From Nitrospira lenta (GTDB taxonomy: Bacteria > Nitrospirota > Nitrospiria > Nitrospirales > Nitrospiraceae): 5,064 bases of DNA. The DNA is taken from the NCBI GenBank assembly GCA_945906715.1, contig CAMDRK010000216.1, positions 1 to 5,064 of the forward strand, written 5' to 3'. Made by a program: the position numbers and the translations under genes. Below are positions 1-4,686 of the stretch, one piece after another. Under the pieces are notes generated by a model, which saw only the letters and a program-made list of their open reading frames with translations, searched no databases and was not told where the DNA came from. Positions within the stretch are counted from its first letter, which is position 1, and each line of letters begins with the position of its first letter.

Positions 1-10
1 ACTCAGCACT

Positions 11-793
11 TCATTTCGTTGCCACATGTATCGCCACGATCCCGCCGCTCAGGTTTCGATAGGTGACCTGACGAAATCCCGTGTCGAGAAGCATCTGTTT
101 CAACCGTTCCTGATCCGGGAAGTTCCGGATAGAGGCAGGGAGATATTCATAGACGCCGGTCGTGTCATGCGCCACCTTCGTGCCGATCCAGGGAAGAAGC
201 CGGAATGAATACCAATCGTACAGGGCCCGCAGCCACCCGAAGATCGGTCGTGAAAACTCCAGGCAGACAAACCGCCCACCTGGCTGCAAAATGCGGTGAA
301 TGTCCGAGAGCGCTTGCCGAAGGTTGCCGACGTTCCTCATGCAGAACCCTGTGGTCACGGCATTGAAGGTCCCGTCCGGAAAGCCCAGATGTTCGGCATT
401 GGCTTCAAGGCAGGTAATCTTCTTCTCCAGGCCCCGCCCAGTGACTTTCTTCAGCCCCTCGACAAGCATGGCATGGTTCAGGTCGGAAGCAATGACGCGA
501 CCATTGGCTCCCATGCGGGGCTCGACCAAGAGCGCAAGATCGGCTGTGCCGGAGCCAACATCGAGTGCCCGGCCTCCCGTGGTGACAGGGACATAGGAGG
601 CAGTAATTGTCTTCCACCGGTAGTGCAGTCCAAAGCTCAGAAGCGTGTTGTTAAGATCGTAGACGCTGGCGATCGACGTAAACATCCGCTGAACGGCCTG
701 TTCACGGGCCGAGCCAGTCCAGGTTGAGACGGCGAGCGGAGCCGCTGGAGCGTCGGTCTCCTTCTGAACAGGGGGTGTATCCACATGCACCAT
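11..793 (-). CDS. ubiE: UbiE/MenG quinone C-methyltransferase
   Basis: SAM-dependent methyltransferase that C-methylates demethylmenaquinone (and the ubiquinone precursor in organisms that make it), a late step of respiratory quinone synthesis acting on membrane lipid substrates. The 260-residue protein matches the family's usual length (about 250). Seen in the sequence: the SAM-binding loop ALDVGSGTADLAL at 76-88, the acidic residue of the next strand in SDLN (D104), NAEHLGFPDGTF at 132-143, FCMRNV at 150-155, the family motif RILQPGGRFVCLEFSRP at 167-183, and the C-terminal SIRNFPDQERLKQML block at 221-235. The N-terminal YDLNNTLLSFGLHYRWK (45-61) is also typical. I chose ATG at 793 over a TTG at 829, because that TTG is the first three bases of a perfect TTGACA -35 box; the 12 extra residues have no family counterpart that I recognise. 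The stop is at 11-13, so the gene is complete. No quinone gene is adjacent. The quinone type used cannot be told from the sequence. Confidence 0.93.
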   Translation of the reverse strand: MVHVDTPPVQKETDAPAAPLAVSTWTGSAREQAVQRMFTSIASVYDLNNTLLSFGLHYRWKTITASYVPVTTGGRALDVGSGTADLALLVEPRMGANGRVIASDLNHAMLVEGLKKVTGRGLEKKITCLEANAEHLGFPDGTFNAVTTGFCMRNVGNLRQALSDIHRILQPGGRFVCLEFSRPIFGWLRALYDWYSFRLLPWIGTKVAHDTTGVYEYLPASIRNFPDQERLKQMLLDTGFRQVTYRNLSGGIVAIHVATK

Positions 794-799
794 GAGACC

Positions 800-829
800 G
801 TGGTAGCACCGGCCTTCCGGGTTTGTCAA
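800..829 (-). promoter_or_regulatory. ubiE promoter (TTGACA, 18 bp, TGC-TACCAC)
   Basis: On the minus strand a perfect TTGACA lies at 829-824. After an 18-bp spacer ending in TGC comes TACCAC at 805-800, a weak -10 (TA and the fifth base match) helped by the extended TG. Only six bases separate it from the ATG at 793, so transcription would begin at or next to the A of the start codon. No Shine-Dalgarno sequence precedes this ATG. The hexamer positions are seen; promoter activity and leaderless transcription are inferred. Confidence 0.55.
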
Positions 830-906
830 GACGACCGGCGCGTCACCACCACTGCCTGGATAAGGCGGGTAAGGCGATCACTCCCCGAATAACGTCAGGC
901 CGGTTA

Positions 907-957
907 CCACCTGAAAGTGCCGTTTGACAGAGGAAACCGGGACATTCTACCTTTCTT
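907..957. mobile_element. Possible worn insertion-sequence end (IS21-like)
   Basis: The segment joins CCACCTGAAAGTGCC, a perfect TTGACA (924-929) and CCGGGACATTCTACCTTTC. Strings of this kind recur, as I remember them, in the terminal regions of IS21-type and related insertion sequences, often with an outward TTGACA. GAAAG near the left and CTTTC at the right are short mirrored ends. No transposase gene or target-site duplication is visible, so this would be at best a relic. The resemblance is from memory and unverified. Confidence 0.25.
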
Positions 958-973
958 CGGGCAAGTGGTCCAT

Positions 974-1002
974 GCCTTCGTCGTGCTACGGACGACGAAG
1001 GC
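974..1002. repeat. Perfect 11-bp inverted repeat with 7-base loop
   Basis: The arms GCCTTCGTCGT (974-984) and ACGACGAAGGC (992-1002) are exact reverse complements separated by GCTACGG. A transcript in either direction would fold into a stable hairpin. Neither side has a run of T, so it is not a standard intrinsic terminator. It lies about 180 bp upstream of the ubiE start and 130 bp before the next gene. Its role is unknown; a REP-type dispersed element is one possibility. Confidence 0.7.
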
Positions 1003-1082
1003 TGTATTATGGGAGTGTTGTGCAATGATCTTGCTCCATCGCCAGACCTCCGAAACCACCAGTTGCCGGACGATGAAGGCTG
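989..1082 (+). repeat. Imperfect 16-bp direct repeat, copies at 989 and 1067
   Basis: CGGACGACGAAGGCTG at 989-1004 recurs as CGGACGATGAAGGCTG at 1067-1082, 15 of 16 bases identical and 78 bp apart. The first copy contains the right arm of the inverted repeat at 974-1002; the second has no matching left arm nearby. This suggests a partly duplicated or eroded copy of the same element. Confidence 0.5.
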
Positions 1083-1098
1083 CAGATCGCATAGGACG

Positions 1099-1128
1099 TT
1101 GGACGGCTTCTCTATGAAGTGCTAGGAT
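1099..1128 (+). promoter_or_regulatory. Candidate promoter of the antitoxin-like gene
   Basis: TTGGAC (1099-1104) and TAGGAT (1123-1128) are 18 bp apart, and TGC directly precedes the -10, as in the ubiE and uvrA promoters. The -10 ends six bases before the ATG at 1135. The AGGA inside TAGGAT is also seven bases from that ATG and could instead be a ribosome binding site. The two readings cannot be separated from sequence alone. Confidence 0.4.
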
Positions 1129-1134
1129 GCCGGT

Positions 1135-1353
1135 ATGCTGATTACCCGTGGAAAGGTCCTTGGCGGGACGATCAAGGTCGATGCGAAGAGCCTTCCTGAA
1201 GGAGCGATTGTGACGGTGTTGGCCCCGGAAGGTGATGAAACCTTCGAACTCAAACCTGAGGAGGAGGCTAAGCTCCTCGCAGCTATCGGGGAGGCCGAGC
1301 GAGGAGAGACGACAAGCGCGTCACAAGTCCTGCAGCAGATTCGCCGATTGTGA
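1135..1353 (+). CDS. Orphan antitoxin-like small protein
   Basis: A 72-residue acidic protein. Residues 1-40 (ITRGKVLGGTIKVD, then SLPEGAIVTVLAPEGDETFEL) read as a beta-rich, AbrB/SpoVT-like domain. Residues 41-72 (KPEEEAKLLAAIGEAERGE, then SASQVLQQIRRL) form a helical tail. The combination of a beta N-terminus, an 'ExAERGE' stretch and a final basic 'LRRL'-type helix resembles antitoxins usually paired with RelE/ParE-type ribonuclease or gyrase toxins. Here no toxin follows: the gene ends at 1353 and the hicB promoter starts about 25 bp later. Its partner has been lost, lies elsewhere, or the gene has another role. The start at 1135 is the first ATG in frame and fits the promoter or AGGA signal upstream. 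The family assignment is by pattern only. Confidence 0.65.
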   Translation: MLITRGKVLGGTIKVDAKSLPEGAIVTVLAPEGDETFELKPEEEAKLLAAIGEAERGETTSASQVLQQIRRL

Positions 1354-1377
1354 ACGGTTTGTTCTCCGGTGTCCTCT

Positions 1378-1405
1378 TTGCAAGTTAATGGACTGCCGCT
1401 ATAAT
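1378..1405 (+). promoter_or_regulatory. hicBA promoter (TTGCAA, 16 bp, TATAAT)
   Basis: A perfect TATAAT at 1400-1405 follows TTGCAA (1378-1383, four of six matches) after 16 bp. Seven bases separate it from the ATG at 1413, placing the predicted transcript start at about the start codon. No Shine-Dalgarno sequence lies between, so leaderless translation of hicB is predicted. The promoter makes the upstream in-frame ATG at 1404 unlikely, since that ATG overlaps the -10 itself. Confidence 0.65.
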
Positions 1406-1412
1406 GGCCGCT

Positions 1413-1604
1413 ATGGATTCGACACAATATATTTATTGGCAGGACAACGGCCAGTGGCTCGGTTATCTACATGACTACCCTGATTACTGGACGCAGGGGG
1501 AGTCCCTCGAAGACCTACAGTCCAATCTTCGCGATCTGTTCCGCGACCTCACCAGCGGTGAAATTCCAGGCATTCGTAAGCTTGCCGAGCTGACCCTTCG
1601 GTGA
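1413..1604 (+). CDS. hicB: HicB-family antitoxin, compact form
   Basis: A 63-residue antitoxin expected to bind and neutralise the HicA toxin encoded immediately downstream. The sequence is typical of the short HicB-like family: YIYWQDNGQWLGYLHDYPDYWTQGESLEDLQSNLRDLFRDL, with the aromatic beta strands and the 'TQGESLEDL' turn into a helix that build the partial RNase H-like HicB fold, then EIPGIRKLAELTLR. Full-length HicB proteins (about 110-140 residues) add a C-terminal ribbon-helix-helix or helix-turn-helix DNA-binding domain, which is absent here, so classical self-repression by this protein alone is doubtful. I start it at 1413 because MDSTQYIYWQ matches the usual family start and because 1404 falls inside TATAAT. 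Its TGA overlaps the hicA GTG by four bases. Gene order (antitoxin first) is the reverse of the original hicAB arrangement. Confidence 0.88.
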   Translation: MDSTQYIYWQDNGQWLGYLHDYPDYWTQGESLEDLQSNLRDLFRDLTSGEIPGIRKLAELTLR

Positions 1605-1780
1605 AGCGCAAAGACCTCATTAGGCAGATCGAAGCCGGTGGCTGCTCGTTGGTTCGTCACGGCGGCAAGCACGATTGGTATCACAATCCCGTCACGAACG
1701 TTTCCCAGCCAGTACCCCGTCACACCGAGATCAATGAACACCTCGCAAAACGCATTCTCAAGATATTGAGCAATCCCTAA
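1601..1780 (+). CDS. hicA: HicA-family mRNA interferase toxin
   Basis: A 59-residue toxin with GTG start. It overlaps the hicB stop in GTGA, implying translational coupling. The protein begins MKRKDLIRQIEAGGC, continues SLVRHGGKHDWYHNP, and ends with the family's QPVPRHTEINEHLAKRILKIL. HicA toxins are small double-stranded-RNA-binding-fold proteins that cleave mRNA and depend on a conserved histidine in the G-x-H turn; here this is H24 in GGKHDW (residues 21-26). All core elements are present: the first helix with G13-G14, the histidine turn, the VPRH strand and the final helix, so the toxin looks intact. Length is normal for the compact HicA subgroup. With hicB it makes a complete type II toxin-antitoxin module. 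Because of the GTG start and small size it is easily missed by ORF callers that need ATG or a length cutoff. Confidence 0.87.
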   Translation: MKRKDLIRQIEAGGCSLVRHGGKHDWYHNPVTNVSQPVPRHTEINEHLAKRILKILSNP

Positions 1781-1794
1781 TCTGCACGACGCGA

Positions 1795-1812
1795 CGGTCG
1801 AACTCTCGACCG
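1795..1812 (+). terminator. Candidate hairpin terminator after hicA
   Basis: CGGTCGA (1795-1801) and TCGACCG (1806-1812) form a perfect 7-bp stem with an ACTC loop, 15 bp after the hicA stop. The following AGCATTCTTATGTTCT is T-rich but not a true T-run, so termination would be weak. It is also the only strong structure in the gap between hicA and the convergent gene, so it could serve both. Confidence 0.4.
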
Positions 1813-1845
1813 AGCATTCTTATGTTCTCATCGATCTTCTCCTTC

Positions 1846-2040
1846 CTAACAGGATGCTGAAAAAGCCCCCCAGGCGAGCACAGTCGTATATCCGTACGCA
1901 TAAAACTTCTCGCGCGCGAGATATTCGAGCTGAGTCACAGGATGGACTCCCCTGCGTTTAGCTGCCTTGACGACCGCGCTTTTCAGCGTCGGGTCAAACG
2001 ACAACGTCCACTTCTCTTTTCTTTTTGTAGGCCGTGGCAC
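1846..2040 (-). CDS. Ribbon-helix-helix-like (CopG-type) small protein, probably truncated
   Basis: A 64-residue basic protein. After MPRPTKRKEK comes a likely DNA-binding beta strand WTLSFDP (11-17), then helix TLKSAVVKAAKRRG (18-31) and a second helix from about HPVTQLEYLAREKF (33-46). This is the strand-helix-helix order of CopG/Arc-type repressors and antitoxins. The last 15 or so residues (TTVLAWGAFSASC) come mostly from the dispersed-repeat fragment, and its edge provides the TAG stop, so the original C-terminus, where an antitoxin would bind its toxin, seems to have been replaced. No toxin gene follows; hicA is convergent. The GTG start at 2040 is supported by AGGAGG on the minus strand at 2051-2046, five bases away. 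It could be a regulator, an orphan antitoxin or a decaying gene. Confidence 0.6.
   Translation of the reverse strand: MPRPTKRKEKWTLSFDPTLKSAVVKAAKRRGVHPVTQLEYLAREKFYAYGYTTVLAWGAFSASC
1848..1873. repeat. Fragment of a dispersed repeat
   Basis: The motif AACAGGATGCTGAAAAAG (1848-1865), followed by a C-run, resembles a repeat that I recall occurring many times in Nitrospira genomes, usually as one arm of a longer palindromic element. Only one arm is present here. On the minus strand it reads GGGGGGCTTTTTCAG, which could help end transcription of the minus-strand gene that runs into it. Family membership is from memory. Confidence 0.4.
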
Positions 2041-2045
2041 GGCAC

Positions 2046-2093
2046 CCTCCTATGAATAATATGTATATTGTCGGCACCTCGCATCGGTGTCAA
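2046..2093 (-). promoter_or_regulatory. Promoter region and ribosome binding site of the RHH-like gene
   Basis: On the minus strand a perfect TTGACA lies at 2093-2088, followed by an AT-rich region. Candidate -10 hexamers are CAATAT (2070-2065, 17-bp spacer, poor match) and TATACA (2067-2062, 20-bp spacer, better match). AGGAGG at 2051-2046 is a strong ribosome binding site for the GTG at 2040. Which -10 is used is unclear. This is the only gene here with a canonical Shine-Dalgarno leader. Confidence 0.45.
2058..2069. promoter_or_regulatory. AT-rich palindrome, possible RHH operator
   Basis: AATAT-GT-ATATT is a near-perfect 12-bp palindrome (5-bp arms around a 2-base centre) inside the -10 region of the minus-strand gene and about 40 bp upstream of the uvrA -10. 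Ribbon-helix-helix antitoxins commonly bind short palindromes over their own promoters, so this is a sensible operator candidate. Binding is inferred, and a 5-bp arm in AT-rich DNA can occur by chance. Confidence 0.35.
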
Positions 2094-2117
2094 GACGAGG
2101 AACCCCGGTGCTATAAT
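2087..2117 (+). promoter_or_regulatory. uvrA promoter (extended -10 TGC-TATAAT)
   Basis: A perfect TATAAT at 2112-2117 is preceded by TGC (2109-2111), an extended -10. GTGTCA at 2087-2092 (four of six) is a -35 candidate with a long 19-bp spacer. It overlaps the TTGACA of the divergent gene on the other strand. The -10 ends ten bases before the uvrA ATG at 2128, leaving a predicted leader of about 3-4 bases with no Shine-Dalgarno sequence. I see no LexA-type box of the CTGT-N8-ACAG kind here, so damage induction through that motif is not supported. Confidence 0.6.
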
Positions 2118-2127
2118 CCCGCCCCTG

Positions 2128-4635
2128 ATGCATAATTCGATCGTCATCAAAGGGGCTCGGGAGCACAACCTCAAGAACATCGACGTGACGATCCCGCGCG
2201 ACCGGTTGGTCGTGATTACCGGCTTGAGTGGATCGGGCAAGTCGTCGCTGGCCTTCGACACGATCTATGCCGAAGGGCAACGGCGATACGTCGAATCGCT
2301 CTCAGCCTACGCCCGGCAGTTCCTTGAACAGATGGGCAAGCCCGACGTCGATTCGATCGAAGGGCTCTCACCCGCCATTTCCATCGAACAAAAGAGCTCC
2401 AGCCACAATCCCCGGTCCACGGTCGGCACCGTGACGGAAATTTACGACTATCTCCGCCTCCTCTTTGCCCGGGTCGGGCGCCCCTTCTGCTTTCAGTGCG
2501 GCGATGAAATCACGGCGCAGACGGTGCAGCAGATGGTCGATGCCATCGGCCTGCTGCCGGAGGGGAGCAAATTTCAGCTATTGGCCCCCATCGTCCGCGG
2601 AAGAAAAGGCGAGTATCGAAAAGAACTCCTCGATATGCGCCGGGCCGGCTACGTTCGAGCCAGAGTCGATGGTCAGCTGGTGGACTTGGGCGAAGACATC
2701 ACACTCGATAAACAGAAGAAACACACGATCGAAATCGTGGTCGACCGGTTGGTGATGAAGCAGGGGGAGACCATGGCGCGGCGGTTGGCCGATTCCGTGG
2801 AGACCTCGTTAAAACTTGCCGGTGGGCTGGTCGGGGTGCTGACGGACAATGGGAAGGTCTCGCTCTATAGCGAGAAACTTGCCTGTATCCGCTGCGGCGT
2901 CAGTTACCCTGAAATCACGCCGCGCGTCTTTTCGTTCAACAGCCCTCATGGAGCCTGCCCTGCTTGCGACGGCATCGGCTACGCCATGACGCCCGGCTCT
3001 CAGGACGATGAAGACTTCACGTTGCTAGAGCCCTGCGAGACCTGCAAGGGCGCGCGGCTGCGGCCTGAAAGTTTGTCGATCAAGTTGGCGGCACAGTCGA
3101 TCGCAGAGGTCACGCATCTCTCCGTGCGAGCGGCTGCCGACTTCTTCGGTTCATTGAAGTTCACGGAGCGCGAATTGGTGATCGCCCATCGCATCTTGAA
3201 AGAGATTCGCGAGCGGCTGGGGTTCCTCGTCAATGTCGGTCTGGACTATCTGACATTGGATCGGGCCGCTGCGACCTTGTCCGGTGGAGAGGGCCAGCGC
3301 ATCAGGCTCGCCACGCAAATCGGCTCCGGCCTTGTCGGCGTTCTCTACATACTCGATGAGCCCTCGATCGGCCTCCATCAGCGGGATAATCGGCGCTTAC
3401 TCCAGACCTTGTTGCGTCTGCGCGACCTGGGCAACACAGTCGTGGTAGTCGAGCACGATGCAGAAACCATGATGGCAGCGGACCATCTGCTGGATATGGG
3501 GCCGGGGGCCGGGACGCACGGAGGCCAGGTCATTGCCCAAGGCACACCGACCGACGTCATGGGGAATCTCGACTCGCTGACGGGCCAGTATCTTCGCGGC
3601 ACACAGATGGTCAGCCTGCCTCGCCGCCAGCGCAAAGCCAAGGGACTTCTGTCCATCGTGGGAGCCAAGAAACATAACCTCAAGGGAGTTACCGCCAAGA
3701 TTCCGCTCGGCCTGCTCACCTGTGTGACCGGCGTGTCCGGGTCCGGAAAGAGCACGCTGGTGCTTGAAGTGTTGTTCCATTCCCTCTCCCAATTGCTCTA
3801 TCAGAAAAAACCGAAGATCGATGGCTGCAAGGAACTGCTGGGCGTTGAGGCGCTGGATAAAGTGATCGACATCGACCAGGCCCCGATCGGCCGGACTCCG
3901 CGATCGAATCCGGCAACCTATACAGGGCTATTCGGCTTCATCCGTGACCTCTATTCCAATCTGCCCGAATCCCGCGTGCGGGGCTATAAGCCGGGCCGCT
4001 ATAGCTTCAACGTAAAGGGTGGCCGCTGCGAAGCCTGCCAGGGCGATGGGTTGATCAAGATCGAGATGCATTTCCTGCCGGATGTCTATGTAACCTGTGA
4101 GGTCTGCAAGGGCCAACGGTACAACCGCGAGACGATGGAAATTCACCATAAGGGGAAGAGTATCGCCGACGTGTTGAATATGACGGTGGACGATGCCGTG
4201 GAGTTCTTCGAACATATCCCCTTCATCAAGCGGAAGCTCGACACCCTGCACGATGTCGGGCTGCACTACGTGAAACTTGGCCAGTCCGCTACAACGCTGT
4301 CCGGGGGCGAGGCGCAACGAGTCAAACTCTCGCGCGAACTGTCGAAACGTCCGACCGGACGCACCATGTACATTCTGGATGAACCGACGACCGGACTTCA
4401 CTTCGCCGACGTGCAACGGCTGCTCGATGTGCTGGATCGGCTCGTTGAAGCCGGCAACACTGTGGTAGTGATCGAACATAATCTCGATGTCATCAAGAAC
4501 GCCGATTGGATCATTGACCTCGGACCGGAGGGTGGCGATCGTGGCGGTGAGATCGTGGCGGAAGGACCTCCCAAAGAAATCGCCAAGTCGAAGCGGTCCT
4601 ATACGGGGCAGGTGTTGAGGGAGGCGGGGGTATAG
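2128..4635 (+). CDS. uvrA: UvrA, excinuclease ABC damage-recognition ATPase, lacking most of the insertion domain
   Basis: UvrA dimers scan DNA for bulky damage and load UvrB in nucleotide excision repair. This 835-residue protein has two ABC ATPase halves. Half 1: Walker A GLSGSGKS (32-39), signature LSGGEGQRIRLA (384-395), Walker B LYILDEPSIGL (406-416). Half 2: Walker A GVSGSGKST (535-543), signature LSGGEAQRVKLS (724-735), Walker B MYILDEPTTGL (747-757). The UvrB-binding region (about 115-250) is present. Six CxxC pairs (C121/C124, C253/C256, C277/C280, C303/C306, C634/C637, C657/C660) allow three zinc sites. E. coli UvrA is 940 residues; nearly all the difference lies between C280 and C303, where about 120 residues are replaced by 22, removing the insertion domain. 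The frame is intact. I start at ATG 2128: MHNSIVIKGAREHNLKNIDV aligns with the family N-terminus, whereas a TTG at 2068 would translate through the promoter. The end (GQVLREAGV) is normal. Confidence 0.95.
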   Translation: MHNSIVIKGAREHNLKNIDVTIPRDRLVVITGLSGSGKSSLAFDTIYAEGQRRYVESLSAYARQFLEQMGKPDVDSIEGLSPAISIEQKSSSHNPRSTVGTVTEIYDYLRLLFARVGRPFCFQCGDEITAQTVQQMVDAIGLLPEGSKFQLLAPIVRGRKGEYRKELLDMRRAGYVRARVDGQLVDLGEDITLDKQKKHTIEIVVDRLVMKQGETMARRLADSVETSLKLAGGLVGVLTDNGKVSLYSEKLACIRCGVSYPEITPRVFSFNSPHGACPACDGIGYAMTPGSQDDEDFTLLEPCETCKGARLRPESLSIKLAAQSIAEVTHLSVRAAADFFGSLKFTERELVIAHRILKEIRERLGFLVNVGLDYLTLDRAAATLSGGEGQRIRLATQIGSGLVGVLYILDEPSIGLHQRDNRRLLQTLLRLRDLGNTVVVVEHDAETMMAADHLLDMGPGAGTHGGQVIAQGTPTDVMGNLDSLTGQYLRGTQMVSLPRRQRKAKGLLSIVGAKKHNLKGVTAKIPLGLLTCVTGVSGSGKSTLVLEVLFHSLSQLLYQKKPKIDGCKELLGVEALDKVIDIDQAPIGRTPRSNPATYTGLFGFIRDLYSNLPESRVRGYKPGRYSFNVKGGRCEACQGDGLIKIEMHFLPDVYVTCEVCKGQRYNRETMEIHHKGKSIADVLNMTVDDAVEFFEHIPFIKRKLDTLHDVGLHYVKLGQSATTLSGGEAQRVKLSRELSKRPTGRTMYILDEPTTGLHFADVQRLLDVLDRLVEAGNTVVVIEHNLDVIKNADWIIDLGPEGGDRGGEIVAEGPPKEIAKSKRSYTGQVLREAGV

Positions 4636-4659
4636 GCGGGACAGCCGAGTACCCTTTGT

Positions 4660-4680
4660 GCTCGCGCAACGCGCGCGGGC
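4660..4680 (+). terminator. GC-rich hairpin after uvrA
   Basis: GCTCGCGC (4660-4667) pairs with GCGCGGGC (4673-4680) over eight base pairs (one G-T wobble) around a 5-base loop, 25 bp past the uvrA stop. The bases after it (TCGTCCGTCTGG) contain no T-run, so it would be an atypical intrinsic terminator at most. It may act with the larger hairpin just downstream. Confidence 0.4.
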
Positions 4681-4686
4681 TCGTCC

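Larger units (their letters stand above)
794..1134. other. Gene-free gap between ubiE and the antitoxin-like gene
   Basis: This stretch holds the ubiE promoter at its left edge, a possible insertion-sequence remnant (about 907-957), a perfect inverted repeat (974-1002), a diverged direct repeat (989-1004 and 1067-1082) and the promoter of the next gene at its right edge. Short open frames exist on both strands but none has a convincing start signal or recognisable domain, and they overlap the repeats. I see no RNA gene here. Confidence 0.6.

Noticed and set aside
924..953. Rightward promoter TTGACA (924-929) with TACCTT (948-953)
   Set aside because: The -10 matches poorly and no gene begins within a sensible distance. 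It is more likely part of the possible insertion-sequence relic.
843..1117. Short open frames on both strands in the ubiE upstream gap
   Set aside because: They overlap each other and the inverted repeat, have no ribosome binding site or recognised domain, and read through the possible insertion-sequence relic.
1404..1412. ATG at 1404 as the hicB start
   Set aside because: This ATG overlaps the TATAAT at 1400-1405 and adds only MAA; homologues typically start just before YIYWQ.
2068..2127. TTG start giving UvrA 20 extra N-terminal residues
   Set aside because: The extension is translated across the TATAAT promoter, and family alignment begins at MHNSIVIKGAREHNL (2128).
2087..2127. LexA/SOS box upstream of uvrA
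   Set aside because: I looked for CTGT-N8-ACAG or a similar palindrome because uvrA is often SOS-controlled, and found none. Other lineage-specific LexA motifs cannot be excluded.
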